Shown piece after piece: positions 54,221 to 62,991 of a stretch of 64,000 bases of DNA. The stretch lies in contig NZ_JACCFO010000001.1 in NCBI RefSeq assembly GCF_013410565.1, forward strand, positions 3,596,001 to 3,660,000. Direction: 5' to 3'. Source of the DNA: Streptomonospora nanhaiensis (GTDB lineage: Bacteria > Actinomycetota > Actinomycetes > Streptosporangiales > Streptosporangiaceae). The position numbers were made by a program, and so were the translations under genes. The notes below the pieces were generated by a model that saw nothing but the letters and a program-made list of their open reading frames with translations, had not been told where the DNA came from and ran no database searches. Position 1 is the stretch's first letter, and every line of letters begins with the position of its first letter.

Positions 54221-55687
54221 TCAGGGCCGCAGGTGCGCCCAGGGCCGCGCCGTCTCGAACGCCCGGGCGGCCGCCAGGACCAGCGCGTCGCCGTGGCGGG
54301 GCCCGACGATCTGCAGGCCCACCGGGAGTCCCGCCGCCGTGAACCCGCACGGCACGCTCGCGGCCGGCTGCTGGGTCATGTTGAACGGGTAGCTGAACCC
54401 GGCCCAGCTGGTCCAGCGGCGCTCGGCCGACCCGGGCGGCACCTCCAGCCCGGCGTCGAACGCCGCGATCGGCATGGTGGGCGTGAGCAGGAGGTCGTAG
54501 TCGGCGTGGAAGCGGCCCATCGCCTCGCCCATGGCCATCCGGGTGGCCATGGCGGTGAGGTAGTCCTGCGCGGAGTGGTGCCGCCCCTCCTCGATGATCT
54601 CGCGCAGCCCGGGGTCGAGGAGCTCGCGCCGCTCGCCGGTGATGTGCTCGGTCGCCTTGGCCGCGCCGGAGTACCACAGGATGTGGAAGTGCTCCAGGCA
54701 GTCGGGGATCGGCGGGTCGACCTGCTCGACCACGGCGCCCAGCTCCTCGAAGGCCGTGACCGCCGCGGCGACCACGCGCGCGACCTCGGGGTCGACCGCC
54801 AGGCGGCCGAGGTCGGGGCTGTAGGCGACGCGCAGGCCGCGCACCGGGCGGTCCAGCGACGCGGTGAAGGAGTGGGCGGGCGGGGCCAGCGCCGCCCAGT
54901 CGCGGGGGTCGGGCCCGGTGATGACGTCGAGCATGAGCGCGGCGTCGGCCACGGTGCGGGTCATCGGCCCGGAGTGGGCCAGGCTGCCGAAGGCGCTGGC
55001 CGGGTAGTGCGGCACCAGGCCCCACGTGGGCTTGAGCGCGACAATGCCGGTGAAGCTCGCCGGGATGCGCACCGACCCGCCGCCGTCGGTGCCGGTGGCC
55101 AGGGGGCCCATGCCGGCGGCCACGGCAGCGGCGGCGCCGCCGCTGGAGCCGCCGGGGGTCTTGGCGGGGTCCCACGGGTTGCGGGTGACGCCCGTCAGCG
55201 GGCTGTCGGTGACGCCCTTCCAGGCCAGTTCGGGCGTGGTGGTCTTGCCGACGAACACCGCGCCGTGCTCGCGCAGGCGCGCCACGGCCGGGGAGTCCTC
55301 GGCCCACTCCTGGTCGGGCGGGGTGGTGGCCGATCCGCGCAGGGTGGGCCAGCCCCGGGTGAACATGACGTCCTTGATCGAGGTGGGCACGCCGTCGAGC
55401 CGGCCCAGGGGCTCGCCGCGCCGCCAGCGCTCCTCGGAGGCGCGCGCGGCGGCGCGGGCCTCGTCTTCCGCCACCAGGCAAAACGCGTTGAGCACGGGGT
55501 TCTCGCTCGCGATGCGGTCGAGCACCGCGTCGGTCGCCTCCACCGGGGAGAGGTCGCCGCGGGCGTAGGCGGCGAGCAGCTCGGTGGCCGGCAGCCAGGC
55601 CGGGGAGTCGTCGGGGGCGGCCGGGCGCGCCTGCTCCGGGCGCGGTGCGGCGCCGGTGTGGGCCGGCCCGTCGAACTTGGTACTCAC
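54221..55687 (-). CDS. amidase (amidase signature family)
   Basis: The 488-residue protein has the triad motifs: catalytic Lys in PTSIKDVMF, Ser in TPGGSSGGAAAAVAAG, and Ser of TDGGGSVRIPASFTGIVALKPTWG. It hydrolyses an amide, perhaps in the catabolic pathway of this region; the C-terminal QQPAASVPCGFTAAGLPVGLQIVGP is family-typical. GTG 55687 follows AAGGA. It lies 81 bases after the hydroxyacid dehydrogenase, in the same operon. Confidence 0.92.
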   Translation of the reverse strand: MSTKFDGPAHTGAAPRPEQARPAAPDDSPAWLPATELLAAYARGDLSPVEATDAVLDRIASENPVLNAFCLVAEDEARAAARASEERWRRGEPLGRLDGVPTSIKDVMFTRGWPTLRGSATTPPDQEWAEDSPAVARLREHGAVFVGKTTTPELAWKGVTDSPLTGVTRNPWDPAKTPGGSSGGAAAAVAAGMGPLATGTDGGGSVRIPASFTGIVALKPTWGLVPHYPASAFGSLAHSGPMTRTVADAALMLDVITGPDPRDWAALAPPAHSFTASLDRPVRGLRVAYSPDLGRLAVDPEVARVVAAAVTAFEELGAVVEQVDPPIPDCLEHFHILWYSGAAKATEHITGERRELLDPGLREIIEEGRHHSAQDYLTAMATRMAMGEAMGRFHADYDLLLTPTMPIAAFDAGLEVPPGSAERRWTSWAGFSYPFNMTQQPAASVPCGFTAAGLPVGLQIVGPRHGDALVLAAARAFETARPWAHLRP

Positions 55688-55768
55688 GTGTGCGTCCTTC
55701 CTGCTGTGCGGTTGCGCGCGGAGGGCGGTACGGCGCCGGGCCGCCGGACGGCGGTGCGGCGGGGGGTG

Positions 55769-56779
55769 TCAGGGGCCGGACACGTAGCCGCGCCGCTTGT
55801 CCACGACGTTGCGCAGCTCGCGCCCCTGGAGGAAGCGGTCCAGGTTGTCGGCGAACAGCGCGACCAGCTCCTCGCGCCAGCCGACCACGTCGCCGGACAT
55901 GTGCGGCGAGACGATGACGTTGGGCAGGTCCCACAGCGGGGACGAGCCGGGCAGCGGCTCGGTCCGCGCGACGTCGAGCGCGGCACCGGCGATGGCGCCC
56001 TCGCGCAGCGCCCGCACCAGGGCGTCCTCGTCGACCATGGGGCCGCGGGCGACGTTGATCAGCCGCGCGGTGGGCGCCATGGCCGCCAGGAAGCGGGAGT
56101 CCACCAGGCCGCGGGTGGCGTCGGTGAGCGGCGCGGCGAGCACGACGAAGTCGGCGCGCGGCAGGGCGTCGGCCAGTCCCGGGCCCGAGGCGGGCGCCAG
56201 GGCCGCCTCGACCACGGTGCCGAAGTCGGGGTCGCCGGTGCGGGCGGTGCGGCCCGCGCCCTCGACCTCCAGGCCGGCGGCGCGCAACTGGCGGGCGATG
56301 GCGCGGCCGATGGGCCCGGTGCCCACGACCAGCGCGCGCCGGCCGGCGACGCGCTCGGTCTCGCGGTGCCGCCAGACGCGCTCGCGCTGGCGGTCGCGGG
56401 TGCCGTGGAGGTCCTTGGCGAAGCTGATGACCAGGCCCAGGACGTACTCGGCCATGGGCTGGTCGAACACCCCGCGCGAGTTGGTGAGGACGACGTCGGA
56501 GGCCACCAGGTCGGCGAACATGAGGTTGTCGACACCGGCGGTGGCGGCGTGCACCCAGCGCAGGGAGTCGGCCTTGGGCCAGGCGGTGCGCAGGGCCGCG
56601 GAGAACAGGTCCCAGACGAACAGGGCGGTGGCGCCGGGCAGGGCCTCGCCGAGGGTGTCGGCGGTGGCGTAGCGGACCGACGCCAGGCGGGGGTCGGAGT
56701 CGAGGGCCCCGTGGCCGGGCGGGAGGTCGCCGCCGTGCAGGACGGCGAGGTGGACGGGCTGCGGTGGTCCGGTGGTCAC
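55769..56779 (-). CDS. D-2-hydroxyacid dehydrogenase
   Basis: The 336-residue protein has a Rossmann GTGPIGRAIARQL near residue 152, catalytic Arg in NVARG, Glu in ARTEPLP and His in SPHMSGDVVGWREEL. It oxidises or reduces D-2-hydroxyacids with NAD(P). GTG 56779 follows GGGAG. Two FadR/GntR-like palindromes lie upstream (56941-56952 and 57101-57114). Confidence 0.9.
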   Translation of the reverse strand: MTTGPPQPVHLAVLHGGDLPPGHGALDSDPRLASVRYATADTLGEALPGATALFVWDLFSAALRTAWPKADSLRWVHAATAGVDNLMFADLVASDVVLTNSRGVFDQPMAEYVLGLVISFAKDLHGTRDRQRERVWRHRETERVAGRRALVVGTGPIGRAIARQLRAAGLEVEGAGRTARTGDPDFGTVVEAALAPASGPGLADALPRADFVVLAAPLTDATRGLVDSRFLAAMAPTARLINVARGPMVDEDALVRALREGAIAGAALDVARTEPLPGSSPLWDLPNVIVSPHMSGDVVGWREELVALFADNLDRFLQGRELRNVVDKRRGYVSGP

Positions 56780-56940
56780 TGCGGGCGGCTCCCGGTTCGC
56801 GGTGTGGACGGCCAGGTTCGCGGTGGGCGGCCGCGGGGGCCGGCCGCCGCCTACCCGGTACCCGCGCCCGCCCGGGAGGACACCCTCCCGGCAGAGGCCG
56901 GATCCGCGCGGCGGATGAAACGCTAGGCAGCGCCCGTACG

Positions 56941-56952
56941 ATTGTCAACAAT
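56941..56952. promoter_or_regulatory. GntR-type operator ATTGTCAACAAT
   Basis: The perfect arms ATTGT and ACAAT with a CA centre match the TTGT-N2-ACAA form bound by FCD-type GntR regulators. It is 161 bases before the dehydrogenase start. Confidence 0.6.
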
Positions 56953-57100
56953 ATCCAGAGCGGCCCACCGGCGGCGGGGTACGCCCGGGCCTCGGCCCTT
57001 CTCTCGCTCGGCCACCGCCGAAGGCGCCCGCCCCGGCGTCACGGACACGTAACACCCCGGTGCCGCGCGGCCATTGATCCACCCGGCTCCGCGATCGTAT

Positions 57101-57114
57101 GATTGTCGACAATC
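57101..57114. promoter_or_regulatory. GntR-type operator GATTGTCGACAATC
   Basis: A perfect 14-base palindrome with the same TTGT-N2-ACAA core as the other site, 325 bases before the DUF3830 start. Confidence 0.65.
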
Positions 57115-57439
57115 AGCGCCCGCCGGGCGGCCGTCTCCGGCGCCGGCGGGGCTGGGGCGATGGCGCGTTGGCAGATCGGCACGGCGGAAAGCGAATCCGC
57201 GAGAGAGCGTCACACATACCAGGGTTGTCACCGGCGTCCATCAGCGTTGCCCATTAGTCCGATCATCGGTTGTCTTCCGCTCCCAGGGTGGTCCGCGCCC
57301 GCGTCCGGGCCGGCTCCCCGTCCCGCCACCGCGGCCGGTCCCTTCCGCCCCCGCTGCCCGACCACCGACATCCCCCGCCCGCGGCGGCCCGCCCGGCCCG
57401 CCGCGCCCGCTCGACCAACGGAAAGGCCGTGATACGACG

Positions 57440-57934
57440 ATGCCCAGGTACATGTCCATCAGCCTGGAGAAGCGCGGCGTCTCCTGCGTGGCCGAACTCC
57501 TCGACAAGGACGCCCCGCGCACCTGCGACGCCGTGTGGAACGCGCTGCCGCAGGGCGGCGACATCTACCACGCCAAGTACGCCCGCAATGAGGTGTACGC
57601 GATGGTGCCGCGCTTCGCCGAGGAGGAGCCCGGCCAGGAGAACCCCACGGTCACCCCCATCCCGGGCGACGTCGTCTACTTCTCCTTCAACGGCGGCATG
57701 CTCGACCGCCGCTTCAAGGAGGAGAAGGGGATCGACCACCTGCCGGGCGTCATCGACCTCGCCATCTTCTACGGCCGCAACAACCTGCTGCTCAACGGCG
57801 ACGTCGGCTGGGTGCCCGGCAACGTCTACGCCACCATCGTCGAGGGCCTGGCGCCCATGGCCGAGGCGTGCAACGACGTCTGGCGCTCGGGAAGCATCGG
57901 CGAGCGCCTCGTCTACCGGCGCCTGGAGCGCTGA
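57440..57934 (+). CDS. DUF3830 (cyclophilin-like fold) protein
   Basis: The 164-residue protein has PRTCDAVWNALPQGGDIYHAKYARNEVYAMVPRF, PGDVVYFSFNGG, AIFYGRNN and VPGNVYATIVEG, the pattern of DUF3830 proteins with a cyclophilin-like fold. They occur beside Asp/Glu-racemase-family genes; the activity is unknown. The ATG start at 57440 has a weak ribosome binding site (AAAGG at long spacing). A hairpin (57951-57971) follows, before the racemase gene. Confidence 0.85.
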   Translation: MPRYMSISLEKRGVSCVAELLDKDAPRTCDAVWNALPQGGDIYHAKYARNEVYAMVPRFAEEEPGQENPTVTPIPGDVVYFSFNGGMLDRRFKEEKGIDHLPGVIDLAIFYGRNNLLLNGDVGWVPGNVYATIVEGLAPMAEACNDVWRSGSIGERLVYRRLER

Positions 57935-58015
57935 GCCGCCCCGTCCGACCGGGGCCGCACGCGGCGGCCCCGCCCCGCACACCCGAGAACACGAAGAGAA
58001 GGAGGTGAGTGACCA

Positions 58016-58882
58016 ATGCGGACCGATCGGACCGCCGGAGCACCGGTGAGCGGCGACGACCAGGGAGAGCGGGTCATCCTCGACAAGCACGTGAAGCCCG
58101 CCGGCCATACCCCCGACCCCGCGCCCACGGTGGTGGAGCTGTCGGCGGTGGCCGAGACCCCGTGGCAGTCGGGCGTGGGCATCGTGGCGCCCTACGACTT
58201 CGCGCTGGACCGCGAGCTGTGGCGCTGGGCCCCCGACGACGTCTCGCTGTACGTCACGCGGCTGCCGTTCGTCCCCGTCCCGGTGACGGTCGACCAGGCG
58301 TCGGCGCTCAGCGACGGCGCCAACGTCGCCCGCGCCACCCGCGACCTGCTGGCGCCCGAACCCCTGGTCGTGGGCTACGCGTGCGCCTCGGGCAGCTTCG
58401 TCCACGGCGCCGACGGCCAGCGGCGGCTGCGGCAGTGCATCCTCGACGCCGGCGCGCCCGAGGCGGTCACCACCTCCGGCGCGCTGATCCAGGCCCTGGA
58501 GGCGCTGGACCTCCGGCGGATCGCGGTTGTCACGCCCTACGTCGACAGCGTCACCGGCCGCCTCCTCAACTACCTGGCCGAGCACGGCGTGGAGTCCGTC
58601 TCCAGCGTCGGGCTGGGGCTGCTCGGGCACATCTGGAAGACCACCTACTCCGAGGTCGTCCAGGCCGTGCGCGACGCCGACCGCCCCGACGCCCAGGCCG
58701 TGTTCATCAGCTGCACCAACGTGCTGACCTACGACATCATCGCGCCGCTGGAGCGCATGCTCGGCAAGCCCGTGATCGCCGCCAACCAGGTGACCATGTG
58801 GGCCGCCCTCCAGGCGATGGGCCGCCAGCCCGTCGCCCACGGCCAGCACCTCGTCGACGCCACCGCGCGCACCGCCGCCTGA
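58016..58882 (+). CDS. maleate isomerase / Asp-Glu racemase family, two-cysteine form
   Basis: The 288-residue protein has both family cysteines: Cys123 in YACASGSF and Cys233 in ISCTNVLTYD. The fold group includes maleate cis-trans isomerase, Asp/Glu racemase and arylmalonate decarboxylase. The two cysteines suggest isomerase or racemase chemistry; the substrate is unknown. ATG 58016 follows AAGGAGG. Neighbours (DUF3830, a second paralogue, GntR) suggest one operon. Confidence 0.85.
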   Translation: MRTDRTAGAPVSGDDQGERVILDKHVKPAGHTPDPAPTVVELSAVAETPWQSGVGIVAPYDFALDRELWRWAPDDVSLYVTRLPFVPVPVTVDQASALSDGANVARATRDLLAPEPLVVGYACASGSFVHGADGQRRLRQCILDAGAPEAVTTSGALIQALEALDLRRIAVVTPYVDSVTGRLLNYLAEHGVESVSSVGLGLLGHIWKTTYSEVVQAVRDADRPDAQAVFISCTNVLTYDIIAPLERMLGKPVIAANQVTMWAALQAMGRQPVAHGQHLVDATARTAA

Positions 58883-58914
58883 CGGCCGCGCCGATCCACA
58901 CCGAAGGGAGGGTC

Positions 58915-59667
58915 GTGCCGCACATGACCCGTGTCGGATTCCTCTACCCCGGCTACAGCGCCGAGGACGACTACCCCGCGTTCCAGCGGCTGCTGGGCGA
59001 CGACGTCGAACTCCACCTGGTGCACACGCTGATGCGCGAGGACGCGCACCGGGTCGACGCCCTGCTCGACGTCGGCGGCGCCGACGTCCTAGGCGAGGGC
59101 GCCCGCGAACTGCGCGCACGCGGCGTCGACTCCGCCGTGTGGGCGTGCACCAGCGGCAGCTTCGTGTTCGGCTGGGAGGGCGCCCGCGCCCAGGCCGAGG
59201 GCGTGGCCGCCGAGGCGGGCGCGCCCGCCTCCAGCACCTCGTTCGCGTTCGTGCACGCCGTGCGGGCGCTGGGGCTGAGCCGGGTGGCGGTCGCGGCCAC
59301 CTACCCCGACGACGTCGCGAGCCGGTTCGCCGACTTCCTCGGCGCCGCCGGGATCGAGGTCGCGGCGTGGTCGGGACGCGGCATCGTCACCGCCGCCGAG
59401 GTCGGCACCCTGCCGGCCGACGACGTGCTCGACTTCGTCGCCGCCAACGACCACCCCGACGCCGAGGCCGTCCTGGTGCCCGACACCGCGCTGCACAGCG
59501 CCGGCGTCCTGGACGCCCTGGAGGACCGGCTGGGCAAGACCGTGCTGACCGCCAACCAGGTCAGCGTGTGGGAGGGCCTGCGCCTGGCCGGTGCGACCGC
59601 CCCCCGCGAGGGTCTGGGCTCGCTGTTCCGCGCCGGGGCCGGGGCAGCGGCGGCGGTCGAGCGCTAG
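58915..59667 (+). CDS. Asp/Glu racemase-family paralogue lacking the second cysteine
   Basis: The 250-residue protein has Cys78 in WACTSGSFVFG, but the second site reads VLVPDTALHS with Asp190 where the first paralogue has Cys. Arylmalonate decarboxylases also have a single cysteine, though of the other position. The activity may therefore differ or the protein may be a partner. GTG 58915 follows GGGAGGG; ATG 58924 is an alternative. It lies 32 bases after the first paralogue. Confidence 0.82.
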   Translation: MPHMTRVGFLYPGYSAEDDYPAFQRLLGDDVELHLVHTLMREDAHRVDALLDVGGADVLGEGARELRARGVDSAVWACTSGSFVFGWEGARAQAEGVAAEAGAPASSTSFAFVHAVRALGLSRVAVAATYPDDVASRFADFLGAAGIEVAAWSGRGIVTAAEVGTLPADDVLDFVAANDHPDAEAVLVPDTALHSAGVLDALEDRLGKTVLTANQVSVWEGLRLAGATAPREGLGSLFRAGAGAAAAVER

Positions 59668-59688
59668 AGCGCGGCCCGTGGCACAGCC

Positions 59689-59726
59689 GGCGCGGCCGGA
59701 ACCCGTTGGCGGGTTCCGGCCGCGCC
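59689..59726 (+). terminator. 17-bp perfect hairpin after the racemase operon
   Basis: GGCGCGGCCGGAACCCG (59689-59705) and CGGGTTCCGGCCGCGCC (59710-59726) pair fully around a TTGG loop, 21 bases after the stop. It separates the operon from the gntR gene. Confidence 0.75.
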
Positions 59727-59826
59727 GCGCGGTACCGCCCGCCGGGCGGGCCGCGCGACCATGAGAGGGCGCGCCGCCGCCGCGGACGCGCCATCATAAA
59801 AGAAGAGACAGAGGAGTACGGATGCC

Positions 59827-60504
59827 ATGAACTCGCCCGGCCGACTCGAACCCGTCCCGCGGCGGTCCACCGCCGAACTGATCGCCGACCAGCTGCGCTC
59901 GGCCATCATGCACGGCGCCCTGGCCCCCGGCGACCAACTCGGCGAGACCGACCTCGCCGCCCAGCTCGGGGTGAGCCGCGGCCCGCTGCGCGAGGCCATG
60001 CAGCGCCTGGTGCAGGAAGGGCTGCTGCGCAGCGAGCGGCACCGCGGGCTGTTCGTGCGCGAACTCGGGCCCGAGGACGTGCACGACATCTACGTGGCGC
60101 GGCTGGCGGTCGAACGCGCCTCCTGCGAGCTGATCATGCGCGGCAACCGGGGCGAGGCGCTGGCCCGGCTCACGGCCGCGCTGAACGACCTCGTGGCCGC
60201 CGCCCGGACCGGCGACCGCACGGCCATGAGCGACGCCGACCAGGCGTTCCACCGCGCGCTGGTGAGCTGCTCGGGCAACCACCGGCTGGAGCGCATGGCC
60301 GAGACCCTGCTGGTCGAGGCGCGCATGTGCCTCACGGTGATGCAGGAGGTCTACCCCGAAGCCGACGAACTCGTGGAGGAGCACCAGAAGCTGCTCGACG
60401 CCATAACCGACGGCGACGAGGAGCTCCTGCTGCGTCTCATCGAGTCGCACATGCTCGACACGGTCGAGCGGATCAACGCGGGCGCGCCGACCGCCCGCAA
60501 CTGA
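59827..60504 (+). CDS. GntR-family regulator with FCD domain
   Basis: The 225-residue protein has an N-terminal GntR winged helix (TAELIADQLRSAIMHGALAPGDQLGETDLAAQLGVSRGPLREAMQRLVQEGLL) and a C-terminal FCD ligand domain with metal-type residues (DADQAFHRALVSCSGNHRL, EEHQKLLDAI, SHMLDTVERI). It probably binds an organic acid and the TTGT-N2-ACAA sites of the region. ATG 59827 follows GAGGAG at long spacing. Confidence 0.9.
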   Translation: MNSPGRLEPVPRRSTAELIADQLRSAIMHGALAPGDQLGETDLAAQLGVSRGPLREAMQRLVQEGLLRSERHRGLFVRELGPEDVHDIYVARLAVERASCELIMRGNRGEALARLTAALNDLVAAARTGDRTAMSDADQAFHRALVSCSGNHRLERMAETLLVEARMCLTVMQEVYPEADELVEEHQKLLDAITDGDEELLLRLIESHMLDTVERINAGAPTARN

Positions 60505-60531
60505 CCCGCCGACCCGCACCGACGGCCCGAA

Positions 60532-60570
60532 CGGCCCGCGCCGCCCGCACGGAGGGGGCGGCGCGGGCCG
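60532..60570. terminator. 15-bp perfect hairpin after gntR
   Basis: CGGCCCGCGCCGCCC (60532-60546) / GGGCGGCGCGGGCCG (60556-60570) with a nine-base loop lies between convergent genes. Confidence 0.7.
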
Positions 60571-60640
60571 CTGCCGTGATGGCTCCGCCGCCCGCGCCGC
60601 CCGGCGGCCTATCTCCTGTAGCCGGCCCGCCGGCCCGGCC

Positions 60641-61372
60641 TCACTTCAGGTGCCGGGCGAAGAACCGGTCCCCGGCCTCCCACTCGAAGTGCGGGACGCC
60701 GGTGTACCCGCCCATGTTGGCGTGCAGTGTCTTCTCGCTGGAGCCGAAGGCGTCGAACAGGTCCAGGGCCGCCTGCCGGTCGTTTCCCTCGTCGTCCCAC
60801 TGCAGCAGCACCTGCAGCGGAATGGTGACCTGCCGGGCCTCCTCGAACACGCCGGCGGGCACGAAGCTCCCGGCGAACAGAAGGGCCGCCGCGATGCGCG
60901 GCTCGACCACCGCCAGCCGGACGCCGATGGAGATCACTCCCCCCGAGAACCCCACCGGGCCGCCGATCTCGGGCAGGGCGAGGAGGGCGTCCAGGGCGGC
61001 CCGCCACTCCGGGACCGCCTGCTCCACCAGGGGGAGGACGAGCCGGTCGACGATCTCGCCGCTGACCGGCTCGCCGGCCGCCAGGGCCCGGAGCAGGTCG
61101 GCGCGGGCCTCCTCGGCGGCGGCCAGCCGGGGCCGGTCACCGCCCCCGGGCAGCTCGATGGTGGCCGCGGCGAAGCCCTCCGCCACGGAGTGCCGGGCCC
61201 GGGCCGCCAGCCGGGGGTACATCCGGCGCAGGCCGCCGGGGTGGCCGACCAGGATCAGCGGGGCCGGTGCGGAGGCGGATCCGGGCGTCCACAGGATGCC
61301 GGGGATCTCGCCGAGGGTGAATTCGCGCTCGAGGACGCCGCCGTCGAGGCGCTGTTCGGAGGTGAATCGCAC
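60641..61372 (-). CDS. alpha/beta hydrolase
   Basis: The 243-residue protein has the nucleophile elbow GFSGGVIS, PLILVGHPGGLRR and a C-terminal His in GVPHFEWEAGDRFF. It resembles dienelactone hydrolase-like or DUF-type hydrolases; the substrate is unknown. GTG 61372 follows AAAGG. It is convergent with gntR. Confidence 0.8.
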   Translation of the reverse strand: MRFTSEQRLDGGVLEREFTLGEIPGILWTPGSASAPAPLILVGHPGGLRRMYPRLAARARHSVAEGFAAATIELPGGGDRPRLAAAEEARADLLRALAAGEPVSGEIVDRLVLPLVEQAVPEWRAALDALLALPEIGGPVGFSGGVISIGVRLAVVEPRIAAALLFAGSFVPAGVFEEARQVTIPLQVLLQWDDEGNDRQAALDLFDAFGSSEKTLHANMGGYTGVPHFEWEAGDRFFARHLK

Positions 61373-61980
61373 GGTCGTGCCTTTCGGGAGTGCTCGTAAA
61401 CGGCGCTCCCGGACGACCTATCGCCCGACCGCGACCCCGGAGGGGAGCACCCATGTCGAAACGTTCACGGGTACCACCTCCTCGGTCTCTCGCGCGGCCT
61501 CCGGGAAAGTACCAGTGGCCGCCGTGGGCCGCCAACAGGTTTTCGCGGGCTCGGCCGCGGGCGCCCGGAAGGGCCCGCCGAAGGCGAGCCGGTCGGCGGT
61601 CGCCGCGCGGAGGCCGGGGCGGTGCCGGTCCGGACCGGCCGGTCGAACACGCGCCGGGCTGTGAACCTGTACGGACACCTTCACACCGGCCCACGCGGGC
61701 CCGCCCCGCCCGGCTCCGCCGCCGCGCGGCGCCCCGTGGGGCCGCCCGCCCGCGCCGCGGAGTGGAAGAAATCCCAGTTCACCGGGGTTTTCGACCGGTG
61801 GAGACCCCACCGCGCCGGACCCGCCCGCCGCGCGCCGCCCCCACGCCGAGGGCCGCGGTGTTGCCCGATGTGAAGCCGGTGTCGCACTCTCCCAGAATTG
61901 TACGTACACTCTGTCCGTACAATGATGGTATTCACACGCGTGGGGAAGGATCCGCATCCCGCCCCCGGAGAGGAGCAGCC
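61373..61980. promoter_or_regulatory. divergent region before the permease gene
   Basis: This 608-base stretch has no supported gene. Near its right end is the inverted repeat ATTGTACG-N11-CGTACAAT (61897-61923), 58 bases before the permease start. The left part holds a CGGGAG...CTCCCG repeat near 61390-61415. GGAGAGGAGC precedes ATG 61981. Confidence 0.45.
61897..61923. promoter_or_regulatory. ATTGTACG-N11-CGTACAAT operator-like repeat
   Basis: Perfect 8-bp arms with an 11-base spacer; each half contains a TGT-N4-ACA element. The half-sites recall the TTGT/ACAA operators at 56941 and 57101 but with wider spacing, so the same GntR or a relative may bind. Confidence 0.55.
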
Positions 61981-62991
61981 ATGCGCGACGGCCATGGCAC
62001 GCTGGTCCCGCTGTTTCGGACCATGAACCGCCTGCCCGGGGGGCTCATGCTGATCCCGCTGCTGCTGGGGTCGGTGATCGGCACCTTCGCGCCCGGCGCG
62101 CTGGAGATCGGCGGGTTCACCACCGCCCTGTTCAAGGACAGCGCGCTCCCGCTGATCGCGCTGCTCATCTTCGCCACCGGCACCCAGGTCACCATGCGCA
62201 CCGGCGGCCCCGTGCTGGCCACCACCGGCGTGGTGCTGCTGGCCAAGAGCGTCATCCCCGGCCTGCTCGTGATCGCCCTGGGCGCCGTGACCGGCGCCGA
62301 CGGCGTCCTCGGCGTGTCGATCCTGGCCCTGCTGGCCGCCGCCACCAACTCCAACGGCGGCCTGTGGCTGGCGGTGACCGGCCAGTACGGCCGCGCCCGC
62401 GACCGCGGCGCCTACATCGCCGGCGCCATCAACGACGGCCCGTTCTTCGCCCTGCTGTTCCTGGGCGCCTCCGGCCTCGGCGAGATCCCGTTCCTGGCGC
62501 TGCTGGCGGCCGTGCTGCCGTTCGTGCTCGGCGTCATCGTCGGCAACGTCGACGCCAAGTGGCGCGAGGTCCTGACCCCCGTGCCCAACATCGTGATCCC
62601 GTTCTTCTCGTTCTCGCTGGGCACCGGCATCAACCTCGCCGACGTCGCCGCGGGCGGCCTCAGCGGGATCCTGCTGGGCGTGCTGCTCACCGTGGTCACC
62701 GGCGGCCTGGTCTACCTGGGCTACCGGGTGCTGCTGCGCCGCGGCGCCGAGAGCGGCATCGGGTTCGCCGCCGGCACCACCTCCGGCAACTCCGTGGCCA
62801 CCCCCGCCATCGTCGCCGCCGCCGACCCCTCCTTCCAGCAGTACGTGGGCACCGCGACCTCCCAGATCGCCGCCTGCGTCCTGGTCACCGCGATCCTGGC
62901 GCCGCTGCTGGCCACCTGGCTGCTCAAGCGCAGCGGAGCCGCCGACACCCTGGCCAAGGAGTCCGCCGCCGAGCAGGAGGCCGCCGCATGA
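61981..62991 (+). CDS. 2-keto-3-deoxygluconate permease (KdgT family)
   Basis: The 336-residue protein has about ten membrane helices and the KdgT signature segments: MNRLPGGLMLIPLLLGSVIGTF, TNSNGGLWLAVTGQYG, INDGPFFALLFLG, IPFFSFSLGTGINL and GTTSGNSVATPAIVAAADP. It imports a sugar acid by symport. ATG 61981 follows GGAGAGGAGC. The stop overlaps the start of the kinase (ATGA), so uptake and phosphorylation are coupled. Confidence 0.92.
   Translation: MRDGHGTLVPLFRTMNRLPGGLMLIPLLLGSVIGTFAPGALEIGGFTTALFKDSALPLIALLIFATGTQVTMRTGGPVLATTGVVLLAKSVIPGLLVIALGAVTGADGVLGVSILALLAAATNSNGGLWLAVTGQYGRARDRGAYIAGAINDGPFFALLFLGASGLGEIPFLALLAAVLPFVLGVIVGNVDAKWREVLTPVPNIVIPFFSFSLGTGINLADVAAGGLSGILLGVLLTVVTGGLVYLGYRVLLRRGAESGIGFAAGTTSGNSVATPAIVAAADPSFQQYVGTATSQIAACVLVTAILAPLLATWLLKRSGAADTLAKESAAEQEAAA

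Larger units (their letters stand above)
56780..57439. promoter_or_regulatory. divergent control region of the catabolic genes
   Basis: This 660-base region lies between the dehydrogenase/amidase operon and the DUF3830/racemase operon. It has two palindromes, ATTGTCAACAAT (56941-56952) and GATTGTCGACAATC (57101-57114), spaced by about 160 bases, one per promoter. The GntR gene downstream (59827) is the likely binder. The rest holds no recognisable gene. Confidence 0.6.

Noticed and set aside
53124-56951. 1275-codon open frame on the minus strand
   Set aside because: It crosses the kinase end, regulator, amidase and dehydrogenase in the wrong frame; Arg/Pro/Gly composition is typical of shadow frames at high GC.
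57951-57971. GGGGCCGC hairpin between DUF3830 and the first racemase gene as a terminator
   Set aside because: Genes are 81 bases apart in the same direction with a good ribosome binding site; the stem is short and probably only attenuates.
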